Origin: a bacterium UBP6_UBA1177
Lineage (GTDB): Bacteria; UBP6; UBA1177
Direction of reading: 5' to 3'
Assembly (NCBI GenBank): GCA_002310995.1
Contig: DBYV01000055.1
Span: forward strand, 15,427 to 79,426
Length of the DNA: 64,000 nucleotides
Position 1 is the first letter of the stretch, and the number at the start of each line of letters is the position of its first letter. Positions 9,271 to 17,030 of the stretch are shown here, one piece after another. The notes beneath the pieces were generated by a model. That model was not told where the DNA came from. It saw nothing but the letters and a program-made list of their open reading frames with translations, and ran no database searches. The position numbers and the translations under genes are program-made.

Positions 9271-10974
9271 TTATTTCTTTTTAACCGGAATTTCAAGAAT
9301 AAACGCCGCGCCGCCAAGCGCCGAATCGCCGATGTAAAGTTTCCCTCCCGCTTCTGTGGCGAGTTTTTTCGAATGACTGAGCCCTATCCCTGTACCGCCT
9401 GGCTTATTGGTGTAGAAATTCTTAAAAACCACTTCACGCTCGCTCTGCGGGACACCTTTTCCAGAATCTTCAACCGAAATGACGGCAAAATTTCCGTTTC
9501 TAGCAATATTTACCGCTATCTTTCCGCCGTTTTCAAGTTCTTCCCACGCATTTTTCAGCAGATTGAGCATAATTTCCTTGAATGACGAGATGGAAATCGA
9601 AATCGAAAGAGGCTCGCTCTTCCCGACTGTCAGCTCGATATTCCTCTTCTGCAGTTCCGGAAGATGGAATGAAAGAAATTCTATCAGATCGGAAGGAAGC
9701 GACACTCCGTGTTCACTCTCACCGTTCCTGTTGTAATTAACCATCCCCATATATTTGTTCGTAATCTGCTCAAGCCGTTCGACTTCGTTCACGACAAGAG
9801 AAAGAAGCTGTTTTTTCTCATCAGATTCCGTTTTTTCTACGTTGTTGAGCAAATAAGTGCTGTTCATCTTGATAGTGTTCAGCGGATTTCTGATTTCGTG
9901 AGTGATTCTGGCTGCCATCTCTCCTATTGAAGCAAGACGCTCCGAATTCAGCAGTTTGCTCGAAAGCTCTTCGGATTTGGTTATATTCCTTATAATATAA
10001 AAAGTTTCATTCTGCCCTTGAGAGACAGACAGCTGATAAGTCTCTTCGCCGCTTGAAAATTTGCCTTCAGAGCCGTCAGTTCCGATTTTGTCAAAAACGG
10101 TTTTTACATCTTCACCTATCGCTGAACCATCCACTCCGAACCAGTCTTTCATGGTTTTATTCACAAAAGTCACATGTCCGGATGCAGCCGCAGAAAGCCC
10201 TTCCGGAATGGCATTGAGAAGATCCTCTTTCCTTTTTCCGACAATCTGCTCCCTGGCGAATTTCTTTCCGAGTTCGTCGAATTCTGCACTTTTCGCATCG
10301 GTCAGTTTTTTTATCTCTTCAGCAGCAGCATCTGCCGAAGCGTTCTCTCCGACACCTATCAGAGCAAACAGCTTTCCCATATTCTTATTCTTTCTGAAAA
10401 TAAGAACAGTCATGACAACTGTTATCAGAAGAAAGAGCGCTGAAACAGCTATAACAGTTTTGTTTATGAAGTCATGCCAAACAAAGTAGCTGTATTTCAA
10501 AATACCGAGTTTCTGTCTTGCCGCGAGATCAATCATATCTTTCAAAGTCGAGATATCACCCCTCAAAGCCGCAATAATCTGAGCCCTTTCCTCCGCATCA
10601 GATTCAGCAAGACGTTCGCCTCCGGCTGAAATTTTTCCGGCGAAATCACCTATCTTCACGGCAAGATGTTCTCCGCTTTCATTTTTTACCAAAGAAACAT
10701 TTCTGCCTAATGACCTTAAAGATGTTAACAGAAAATCGTTAAGATGCCCGTTATTCTCAGCATTTTCTCCCGTTCCGTCCATGAACTTCCCGTAAAAAAC
10801 AACAAAGTTATCAAGAGAATCAAGTTCAGCCGAGAGATTTCCTGCATGAACAAAAAATGATCTGTCTTCTTCAATCGCATCACTCAGAAGATCTGAATCT
10901 GTAAAATTAAAACAGACAAAAAGAAACAGAAAAAATGAAAATAAAAGAGGTAAAAAAATTAGGAACTTATTCTT
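9271..10974 (-). CDS. Membrane sensor histidine kinase with PAS-like domain
   Basis: Two membrane segments (about 4-26 and 174-194) enclose a periplasmic helical sensor of about 150 residues. A PAS-like region (about 250-335) precedes the dimerisation/phosphoacceptor helix with His360 in THEIRNP. The ATP-binding domain has NLLKNAWEEL (N box), DSGKGV (G1) and GGTGIGLS (G2). The first possible codon is a TTG at 10977 lying inside the last codons of the LysM gene; no better start is visible, and translation is probably coupled to that gene. The exact start is uncertain by a codon or so. No response regulator is adjacent, so the partner is encoded elsewhere. The LysM neighbour suggests an envelope-related signal, which is inference. 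Confidence 0.9.
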   Translation of the reverse strand, partial: KNKFLIFLPLLFSFFLFLFVCFNFTDSDLLSDAIEEDRSFFVHAGNLSAELDSLDNFVVFYGKFMDGTGENAENNGHLNDFLLTSLRSLGRNVSLVKNESGEHLAVKIGDFAGKISAGGERLAESDAEERAQIIAALRGDISTLKDMIDLAARQKLGILKYSYFVWHDFINKTVIAVSALFLLITVVMTVLIFRKNKNMGKLFALIGVGENASADAAAEEIKKLTDAKSAEFDELGKKFAREQIVGKRKEDLLNAIPEGLSAAASGHVTFVNKTMKDWFGVDGSAIGEDVKTVFDKIGTDGSEGKFSSGEETYQLSVSQGQNETFYIIRNITKSEELSSKLLNSERLASIGEMAARITHEIRNPLNTIKMNSTYLLNNVEKTESDEKKQLLSLVVNEVERLEQITNKYMGMVNYNRNGESEHGVSLPSDLIEFLSFHLPELQKRNIELTVGKSEPLSISISISSFKEIMLNLLKNAWEELENGGKIAVNIARNGNFAVISVEDSGKGVPQSEREVVFKNFYTNKPGGTGIGLSHSKKLATEAGGKLYIGDSALGGAAFILEIPVKKK

Positions 10975-12241
10975 CAATCTCGCCCGAGACCGCAGTGTCG
11001 CCCGCTTCGAGAGCGGTGATGCTGTTTGTAATGATTGCTACGGAAGTTTTTTCAGCAACCTGAATAACGACAAGTTCTCCGATCATTTCGTAAGGAAGAC
11101 CGGCCGGAGACGATTTGCCCTCAAATTCTTTAAGACCGTCGCCCTTTCTGTAAACAGAGAGCATAACGCCTTTTTCAACACCGTCGTCGCTACCTTTATC
11201 AAGGTAAACAATGTAGTTGGGACCATAGAAGAAAGTCGGGTCATAACCGGTGAGAATCTTCGCTCTGATGTCAGAAGCGGGTTCTGTAACCTTTACGCTG
11301 TCTTCCGTCGGAACATATTCGCGGACATAGAAACCGCGCTCGATAGCATCGTAAGATTTTACGATTTTAACGGTAGCAATCTGTGTGTCTTTGTCGTCAT
11401 CATCATCGTCTTTCTTCTTTTTGCCGATATCGAGAACTTTTCCTCTGCCGACTATATCAACGATAGAACCAATTTTATCACCGGTGTCTGGATGTTTGAT
11501 TGTTTCCTTGACATTGATGATTTCAACATAATCGCCGATCTGGAAATGGGGTTTCTCCTTCTTCTTTCCGTCCTTGTCTTCCTCTTCATCTTCATCGTCA
11601 CCAAGTTCGACATAGATGTTATCGCCGGTTGAGAGGAGCTCTTTCGGCTCGAATGAAGCGATTATTTTCGCCATTTTTTCTTCTTCGGTATTGCCTACAA
11701 AACCTTTCTGAACTACATCAAAAATGGTGTCGTCAATCTGTTTGAACCTGTCAACCCTGTATTTGCCGCCCAGTTTTACATAACTTTTGTAACTTTCTGG
11801 CGTAGCATCAAGCGTTTTTCCGGTCTGAGCAAGAGAATCAGTCTCGCCTTCGTCCTCATATTCGGCACCTGATTCGCTGTATCCGCTCTCGTCAGCATAT
11901 CCGCCGTTCGCACCTGCTCCTTCTTCGCCGGGCATCATCATTTCACCGGTCGGACGGAAAGAGATTTTGTCACCGGGATAAATTCTGTGCGGGTTCTGGA
12001 TCTGCGGGTTAAGAGACCATACTTTAGGCCAGTACCACGGACTTTTAAGCTCTTTTTCGCTTATATCCCAAAGCGTGTCACCTGGCGCAACTTCATAAGT
12101 TTCAGGAGCGGCACTAAGGTCTACATTGTCGAGATTGATAAAATCTGGAACCGGAACTTCTTCAGCGCTTGCCGGTGGAACTTCTTCAGCAAACATAAGA
12201 GTCGAAAACATCAAAACGAAAGCAAAAATCATCGTTTTCAT
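10967..12241 (-). CDS. Secreted LysM-domain protein
   Basis: ATG at 12241 follows AAGGAG. The 424-residue product has a signal peptide (about 1-18), a Pro/Glu-rich spacer, and one LysM domain at about 48-96 (APGDTLWDISEKEL ... PHRIYPGDKISF), which normally binds peptidoglycan. The next 320 residues have acidic low-complexity patches (EDEEEDKDGKKKE; KKKDDDDDDKD) between beta-rich segments, one reading YIVYLDKGSDDGVEKG, a pattern I associate with a C-terminal barrel in proteobacterial LysM proteins. It overlaps the downstream histidine-kinase gene. A role as a cell-wall-bound periplasmic component is inferred from LysM plus signal peptide. Confidence 0.8.
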   Translation of the reverse strand: MKTMIFAFVLMFSTLMFAEEVPPASAEEVPVPDFINLDNVDLSAAPETYEVAPGDTLWDISEKELKSPWYWPKVWSLNPQIQNPHRIYPGDKISFRPTGEMMMPGEEGAGANGGYADESGYSESGAEYEDEGETDSLAQTGKTLDATPESYKSYVKLGGKYRVDRFKQIDDTIFDVVQKGFVGNTEEEKMAKIIASFEPKELLSTGDNIYVELGDDEDEEEDKDGKKKEKPHFQIGDYVEIINVKETIKHPDTGDKIGSIVDIVGRGKVLDIGKKKKDDDDDDKDTQIATVKIVKSYDAIERGFYVREYVPTEDSVKVTEPASDIRAKILTGYDPTFFYGPNYIVYLDKGSDDGVEKGVMLSVYRKGDGLKEFEGKSSPAGLPYEMIGELVVIQVAEKTSVAIITNSITALEAGDTAVSGEIEE

Positions 12242-12407
12242 CGAAAACTCCTTATATCTAATCATAAGATCAAACAAAATAGCCGGGTCATATTACGCAA
12301 AAACGCGATTTTGTCAATTTAATTAAATACAATCTACTGAAAATATGAGATTTTTCGATTTTCAATATTAATAAACAGGGCAAAATTCCAATTTTTCACC
12401 TTTTTCA

Positions 12408-12413
12408 TATAAT
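12408..12413 (+). promoter_or_regulatory. Likely -10 element (TATAAT) for the MBL-fold hydrolase gene
   Basis: A perfect TATAAT ends 27 bases before the ATG at 12441, in the 199-base gap between the divergent LysM and hydrolase genes. No convincing -35 hexamer is seen at 16-18 bases. The rest of this gap is AT-rich and probably also holds the LysM promoter on the other strand. Confidence 0.45.
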
Positions 12414-12440
12414 CTTTAAGTGTGTTCGACGGAGGTAAAA

Positions 12441-13109
12441 ATGGAAATCAAAAAAATTCCGGTAGCTCCCATAGGAGCGAACTGTTACATCGTTTCTGAA
12501 AAGGAAAATGCTTTTATAATTGATCCGGGTGGTGATGCCGATTGCATCATAAAAGCTACGGAAAATCTGAAAGTTAAGGGAATTATGCTGACTCACACCC
12601 ATTTTGACCATATCGGCGCACTGAACGACCTCGTCCAAGCTTTTCCCGGAATAGAAATCGAAGTTCCAGAACTTGAATCAGACTGGCTTTTTGACCCCGA
12701 GCTCAATCTATCAGCGCTTTTCGACGGAGGCTTCGTTTTCAAAGGAAAAGTAACAAAACTGCTTTCAGACAAAGCGGTGGAAAATTTTCTGTCAGGCTAC
12801 AAAATTCATATAATCCACACACCAGGACACACTCCCGGAAGCACCTGCTTTTACATCAATCAGTCAGATGACGAGACAGCAGACTGCAAAAATCCTGTCC
12901 TTTTTTCTGGCGACACTCTTTTCAGGAACAGCATTGGAAGAACCGATTTCCCCGGCGGTGACGGAAGAAAAATCATTGAAAGCATCAAAAACAAACTGCT
13001 TATCCTGCCGGATGAAACGGTTGTTTATCCCGGTCATGACGAAAACACTTCAATTGCGATGGAAAAAAAGTTCAATCCTTTTTTAAAACATTACAGCGTG
13101 ACGTCGTAA
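12441..13109 (+). CDS. MBL-fold metallo-hydrolase, glyoxalase II-like
   Basis: ATG at 12441 follows GGAGG. The 222-residue protein has the full metal-binding set: THTHFDH (51-57), the HTPGHTPGS region with its His, SGDTLF with the bridging Asp, and YPGHDENT near the end. This is the glyoxalase II-like/YcbL-type branch of the metallo-beta-lactamase fold, which hydrolyses thioesters such as hydroxyacyl-thiols; the true substrate cannot be read from sequence. No signal peptide, so cytoplasmic. Its last codons and stop lie within a short repeat (13098-13114) shared with another gene end at 30184. Confidence 0.88.
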   Translation: MEIKKIPVAPIGANCYIVSEKENAFIIDPGGDADCIIKATENLKVKGIMLTHTHFDHIGALNDLVQAFPGIEIEVPELESDWLFDPELNLSALFDGGFVFKGKVTKLLSDKAVENFLSGYKIHIIHTPGHTPGSTCFYINQSDDETADCKNPVLFSGDTLFRNSIGRTDFPGGDGRKIIESIKNKLLILPDETVVYPGHDENTSIAMEKKFNPFLKHYSVTS

Positions 13110-13114
13110 CGTCG
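13098..13114. repeat. 17-bp repeat at a gene end, copy 1
   Basis: GTGACG[A/T]CGTAACGTCG occurs here and at 30184-30200 with one difference. It contains an inverted pair, GACGT and ACGTC, around CGTA. This copy overlaps the last codons and stop of the MBL-fold gene. Confidence 0.6.
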
Positions 13115-13123
13115 TTCTTGTCG

Positions 13124-13186
13124 ACGCGCCGGAATCAGGATCGTTATACCGTGATACCGTATATAACGTTATTCCGACGGCGCGAA
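13124..13186. repeat. Large imperfect inverted repeat in the gap before the CysD-like gene
   Basis: The left arm (CGCGCCG-GAAT ... CGTTATA) pairs with the right arm (TATAACG ... ATTCC-GA-CGGCGCG) around a short centre, with small bulges. Further CG-rich words (TCGTTATCACGACG) follow. The 146-base gap holds nothing else except the ribosome-binding site of the next gene. It could be an attenuator-like hairpin or a small non-autonomous mobile repeat; the sequence alone does not decide. Confidence 0.5.
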
Positions 13187-13255
13187 TCGTTATCACGACG
13201 AAATTTTACTTTCCCGAAAATCCTGTTAATATTCGCGGCTTTTTTGGGAGGCTGT

Positions 13256-14137
13256 ATGGAACATCTGGACAGGCTTGAAGCCACTTCAATCCACATCATC
13301 AGGGAATCTTACGCGAATTTCAAAAATCTCGGTATGCTCTGGTCAATCGGAAAGGACAGCACTGTTCTGCTCTGGCTCGTGAAAAAAGCGTTTTTCGGTC
13401 ACGTTCCGTTTCCGCTGATTCACATCGACACACACTACAAAATCCCTGAAATGATTGAATACCGCGACAACCTCACAAAAGAGTGGCACCTCAACATGGT
13501 TGTCGGAGTAAACGAAGAAGCCCTTGCCCAGAAGGCGACTTTCCCCGACGGAAATGTTGATAGAATCACCTGCTGCCGCAATTTGAAAACACAGGCGCTG
13601 AAAGCAACTCTCGACGGCACAGGCAAAAGATACGTTTTCAACCACGAAAAAGGCTGCTACGAGCTTGACAAATCGCATGAAGCTTTCACCGCGATAATTC
13701 TCGGGATCAGAAGCGACGAAGAGGGAAGCCGCTCGAAAGAACGCTACTTCTCGCCGCGAAACGCCTCGAACGAATGGAATATCGGCGATCAGCCGCCTGA
13801 ATTCTGGAACCAGTTCAAAACCGACTTCGCGCCGGGAACACACCTCAGGATACATCCGCTTCTCGACTGGACGGAACTCAACATCTGGGAATACATCGAA
13901 CGAGAGAAAATACCGACCGTTTCGCTTTACTACGACCATGGCACAGGGAAAAGATACCGCTCTCTCGGATGTTATCCGTGCACTTTCCCTGTTGAAAGTA
14001 CCGCAAAAAATGTTGCCGAAATCATCGAAGAACTGAGGAGCGGCAAGTTCGCCAAAATCGCGGAACGCTCTGGCAGAGCGCAGGACAAAGATGACGGCGG
14101 CGGTCTGGAAACACTCAGGAAAGACGGGTACATGTAA
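13256..14137 (+). CDS. CysD-like ATP sulfurylase small-subunit family protein with four extra cysteines
   Basis: ATG at 13256 follows GGGAGG; an upstream frame through the inverted repeat is rejected. The 293-residue protein matches CysD along its length: [12 protein letters not shown] at the start, PP-loop SIGKDST (30-36), [13 protein letters not shown] (151-163), [10 protein letters not shown] and a C-terminal [13 protein letters not shown]. CysD activates sulfate to APS together with the GTPase CysN, but no cysN is next to it. Unlike classical CysD it has Cys106-Cys107 in ITCCRNLK and Cys239-x2-Cys242 in GCYPCT, the spacing that binds a [4Fe-4S] cluster in APS reductases. It could be an iron-sulfur CysD variant or act on another adenylylated substrate. 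Family assignment is firm, reaction is not. Confidence 0.85.
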   Translation: MEHLDRLEATSIHIIRESYANFKNLGMLWSIGKDSTVLLWLVKKAFFGHVPFPLIHIDTHYKIPEMIEYRDNLTKEWHLNMVVGVNEEALAQKATFPDGNVDRITCCRNLKTQALKATLDGTGKRYVFNHEKGCYELDKSHEAFTAIILGIRSDEEGSRSKERYFSPRNASNEWNIGDQPPEFWNQFKTDFAPGTHLRIHPLLDWTELNIWEYIEREKIPTVSLYYDHGTGKRYRSLGCYPCTFPVESTAKNVAEIIEELRSGKFAKIAERSGRAQDKDDGGGLETLRKDGYM

Positions 14138-14141
14138 AGAC

Positions 14142-14184
14142 CTAGGGAATTTAGAGAATCTAGGGTGTCTAGGGAATTTAGGGA
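14142..14184. repeat. Short degenerate CTAGGG tandem repeat
   Basis: CTAGGGAATTTAG occurs at 14142-14154 and again at 14169-14181, with another CTAGGG at 14160. It starts 5 bases after the stop of the CysD-like gene, in a 157-base gap. The rest of the gap is AT-rich and ends with AGGAG before the transaminase gene. Confidence 0.6.
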
Positions 14185-14294
14185 TTTCTCAGATTTTTGT
14201 TGCAATAAAATAAAAAAAATATTATGTCTCAGACGTTCTTTGTTTTGTAAAATTTTGTGTCCCGTTTTTTTTAATATTTTTTTAGGAGTTAAAA

Positions 14295-15734
14295 ATGGCA
14301 ACAAAGAAAGCAACACCGGCTGCAAAAGCTGCTCCGGCAAAGAAACCGTGCGCAAAAAAAGCTTGCTGCGCAAAAACAGTTAAAGACGTTAAAGCTGCTG
14401 AAATCAAAGGAATGAAGGCTTCCCAGGTTCACGAGATCCTCGGCAAGTACATCCTCAAAGACGGCTACGACATGGTTGTCGACACCGAAAAAAGCCACGG
14501 CAGCTACATGTATGACGCAAAACACAACAAAGAGTACCTCGATTTCTTCTCATTCTTTGCTTCAATGCCGATCGGATTCAACCATCCGAAACTTCACAAC
14601 GATGAGTTCATCAAAGAGATCGGTGAAGTAGCTCTTCACAAAATTTCGAACAGCGACTTCTACACCACGACTATGGCTGAATTTGTAGAAGCTATGGCTG
14701 AAACCGCAAAACCGGCTTACATGAAGAAGATGTTCTTCGTTGACGGCGGCGGTCTTGCAGTTGAGAACGCACTTAAAACCGCTTTCGACTGGAAGTTCAG
14801 AAAGAACCTTGAAAAGGGTGTCAGAATCGACGAAAACGAGATGAAGATCATCCACTTCAAACAGGCTTTCCACGGCAGAACCGGTTACACCCTTTCGCTC
14901 ACCAACACTTCCGACCCGAGAAAATATATGTATTTCCCGAAATTCGACTGGCCGAGAATCACAAACCCGAAAGCTATTTTCCCGCTTGAAGGCGAAAATC
15001 TGAAAAAGACCATCGAAGCAGAAAAAGTTGCTTGCAAGGAAATCCAGGATGCATGCGACAAATTCGGCAGCCAGATCGCCGGCCTCATCATTGAACCGGT
15101 TCAGGGCGAAGGCGGTGACAACCACTTCAGAAAAGAGTTCATTCAGGAACTCAGAAAGTTCGCTGACAAATACGATTTCCTCCTTATCTTCGACGAAGTT
15201 CAGGCAGGCGGAGGTCTCAGCGGCAAATGGTGGACACACGAGCACTACGGCGTAAAACCCGACATCATCTGCTTCGGAAAGAAATTCCAGGTTTGCGGTA
15301 TCCTTGCAAACGACAGAGTCCTTTCGGTCAAGAATAATGTTTTCGTTGAATCGAGCAGACTTAACTCGACCTGGGGCGGCAACATCGTCGATATGAAGAG
15401 AACCGCTCGTTACCTCAAGATCATAAAGGAAGAAAAGCTTGTTGAGAACGCAGCGAAAATGGGAAAAATCCTTCTCGAAGGACTTGAAGCACTGTCCAAG
15501 AAGACAAAAGGCAAAATCTTCAACGTCAGAGGCAAAGGTCTTCTCTGCGCATTCGATATGAAAGACGGCGCTGCTAGAAACAAATTCATTGACGACTGCA
15601 TGAACAAGGAAAACATGATCGTTCTTGCATGCGGCGACAACTCCATCAGATTCAGACCGTTCCTTGACATCACCGAAGCTGACGTTAAAGAAGGTTTGAA
15701 GAGAATGGAAAGAGTTCTCACCGCTAAAAAATAA
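14295..15734 (+). CDS. lat: L-lysine 6-transaminase with a Lys/Ala/Cys-rich N-terminal extension
   Basis: Class III PLP aminotransferase that converts L-lysine plus 2-oxoglutarate to 2-aminoadipate 6-semialdehyde plus glutamate. Recognised by SKSHGSY-like start (EKSHGSYMYD), FFVDGGGLAVENALKTAFDWK, HGRTGYTLSLTN, IIEPVQGEGGDNHF, FDEVQ (Asp300 for the pyridine nitrogen) and CFGKKFQVCG, where Lys329 or Lys330 carries PLP. The last motif is typical of lysine 6-aminotransferases rather than ornithine or GABA enzymes. Residues 1-35 are an added tail of Lys, Ala, Pro and Cys (KKPCAKKACCAK) absent from the usual family start; a clear AGGAG site supports this start. It stands alone and is followed by a strong terminator. 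Confidence 0.88.
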   Translation: MATKKATPAAKAAPAKKPCAKKACCAKTVKDVKAAEIKGMKASQVHEILGKYILKDGYDMVVDTEKSHGSYMYDAKHNKEYLDFFSFFASMPIGFNHPKLHNDEFIKEIGEVALHKISNSDFYTTTMAEFVEAMAETAKPAYMKKMFFVDGGGLAVENALKTAFDWKFRKNLEKGVRIDENEMKIIHFKQAFHGRTGYTLSLTNTSDPRKYMYFPKFDWPRITNPKAIFPLEGENLKKTIEAEKVACKEIQDACDKFGSQIAGLIIEPVQGEGGDNHFRKEFIQELRKFADKYDFLLIFDEVQAGGGLSGKWWTHEHYGVKPDIICFGKKFQVCGILANDRVLSVKNNVFVESSRLNSTWGGNIVDMKRTARYLKIIKEEKLVENAAKMGKILLEGLEALSKKTKGKIFNVRGKGLLCAFDMKDGAARNKFIDDCMNKENMIVLACGDNSIRFRPFLDITEADVKEGLKRMERVLTAKK

Positions 15735-15757
15735 CGGAAAATCTCCATTATAACCTC

Positions 15758-15787
15758 AAAGAGCCGGCTCAGACCGGCTCTTTTTTT
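15758..15787 (+). terminator. Intrinsic terminator after lat
   Basis: AGAGCCGG and CCGGCTCT form an 8-bp GC-rich stem with a short loop, preceded by A residues and followed by seven T residues. It ends the lysine transaminase transcript. Confidence 0.9.
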
Positions 15788-15826
15788 ATGTAGCAAAGTC
15801 AAAAATTTGTTTTCGCACTGTTTTCA

Positions 15827-15832
15827 TATAAA
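15827..15832 (+). promoter_or_regulatory. Possible -10 element upstream of the 15861 lipoprotein gene
   Basis: TATAAA(AT) lies 28 bases before the ATG at 15861 and just after the lat terminator, where a new promoter is expected. No clear -35 is visible. Confidence 0.4.
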
Positions 15833-15860
15833 ATACATGGATTTTTTTTCTGGAGGTCTG

Positions 15861-16406
15861 ATGAATTCAGTTCGTTTTTGCCCAGGCGCAGTAATTTTTG
15901 CCGTAATTTTAAGCACTCTTTCACTTCTTGTATTTTCGTGTTCTCCAAAAGAAGAGGTCACAAAAGAACCCGATTTAACAATAAACCAAACCGATATTAT
16001 GCTTCTTATCGAACACAAAAAAACGATTGACGCCATAACATCGGAATATGACAAAAAAATCTCTGAAGCGCAGCCAGGAGCGTCATACAAACTGATTGAA
16101 GAAGGTAAAAGTGAGATAAACAAATATCTCGAGAGCAAAGGGCTTAAACCCGAAATTTTCATGAAAAAGTCAAAAAAAATACTGAAATGCTACATTGCCT
16201 TCAACGAAATCAGCGAAGAAACCATGCAAAAAAGGATTGAAATTCTGAAGAAAAACGACGCTTCAGAAAAAGATATCGAAATCAAAACCGCAGCATACAA
16301 AAAAGCCGGGGAAGCTTTCTACAAGGAAATGACCGCCGATCTCACGCAAAAAGAAATAGAACTAATCAAATCGAATCTAAAAAATATCGCCGCAGTCACG
16401 GAATAA
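15861..16406 (+). CDS. Small lipoprotein, family not recognised
   Basis: ATG at 15861 follows GGAGG. The 181-residue product has a type II signal peptide with lipobox LVFSC (Cys27). The mature part is Lys/Glu-rich and looks mainly helical, with heptad-like stretches around 55-160. It is the first gene of a tight plus-strand run (12 bases before the next gene), so it may share transcription with the membrane protein and the sugar kinase/nucleotidyltransferase pair. Its function cannot be given from sequence. Confidence 0.75.
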   Translation: MNSVRFCPGAVIFAVILSTLSLLVFSCSPKEEVTKEPDLTINQTDIMLLIEHKKTIDAITSEYDKKISEAQPGASYKLIEEGKSEINKYLESKGLKPEIFMKKSKKILKCYIAFNEISEETMQKRIEILKKNDASEKDIEIKTAAYKKAGEAFYKEMTADLTQKEIELIKSNLKNIAAVTE

Positions 16407-16418
16407 GTGGAGGAAGTA

Positions 16419-17030
16419 ATGCGAAAGACTGAACGACTTGATTTTGTTGGAGCTTTTGAACAGGGTTGGATTCAATACAAGTCCAATTTCGAGAAACTTA
16501 TAGGCTGGGGTATTGCAGTTGCCGTTCCGCCGCTTTTTTTCAATTTAAGCATTACGGCTGGCATAATTGTCACTTTCGTTACTGAAGGTTTTCTTCTTAT
16601 CCTTCTCGCAAATTCTGTCATTTGCGCATCTCAAGGGATAAAAAACGACACTTTTTCATCGCCCAAGCTACTTTTGACCTGCTTTAAGAACGGTTTTTTG
16701 ATATCAATACTCCTTTTTCCCCTGCTAATTATAGGTGCAGCAGCGGCAGGAATACCTTCTGTCCTTCTTTTCAGCCTGTTCATGTTCACGTTTTTCATCA
16801 CGGCTCGCAAACAGAAATTTGCCGTTGACGCTATGATGGACAGTCTCCGCGAGGGCAACGGATACAGACTTCCGCTCTTCCTGTTTGCGCTTATTTTCTA
16901 CGCATCGGCAGCTCTGGCTCTGCTTATCGCTCAGTTGTTCATGCCACTCGGGTTTATTGCCGGCGCTCTTATAACGCCCTATTTTTTCTCGGTAATTTAT
17001 GAATTTTATGATCAATTAGAGACAAAATGA
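16419..17030 (+). CDS. Polytopic inner-membrane protein, unknown
   Basis: ATG at 16419 is preceded by GTGGAGGAAGTA. The 203-residue product has about six hydrophobic segments (roughly 28-50, 52-70, 92-112, 113-130, 150-172, 174-196) and begins with a soluble stretch containing DFVGAFEQGW, reminiscent of small membrane proteins of the DUF4013/glycerophosphoryl-diester-like type, but I cannot assign it. Its stop overlaps the start of the following kinase gene by 4 bases (ATGA), implying translational coupling. Confidence 0.75.
   Translation: MRKTERLDFVGAFEQGWIQYKSNFEKLIGWGIAVAVPPLFFNLSITAGIIVTFVTEGFLLILLANSVICASQGIKNDTFSSPKLLLTCFKNGFLISILLFPLLIIGAAAAGIPSVLLFSLFMFTFFITARKQKFAVDAMMDSLREGNGYRLPLFLFALIFYASAALALLIAQLFMPLGFIAGALITPYFFSVIYEFYDQLETK

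Noticed and set aside
13118..13255. Longer start for the CysD-like gene through the inverted repeat
   Set aside because: The added residues come from palindromic sequence and GGGAGG marks the ATG at 13256.
13343..13939. Long antisense open frame opposite the CysD-like gene
   Set aside because: It mirrors the codon pattern of a well-supported gene and has no recognisable domain or start signal.
14562..15245. Long antisense open frame opposite the lysine transaminase
   Set aside because: The transaminase is certain on the plus strand; the antisense product is Phe/Val/Glu-rich shadow sequence.
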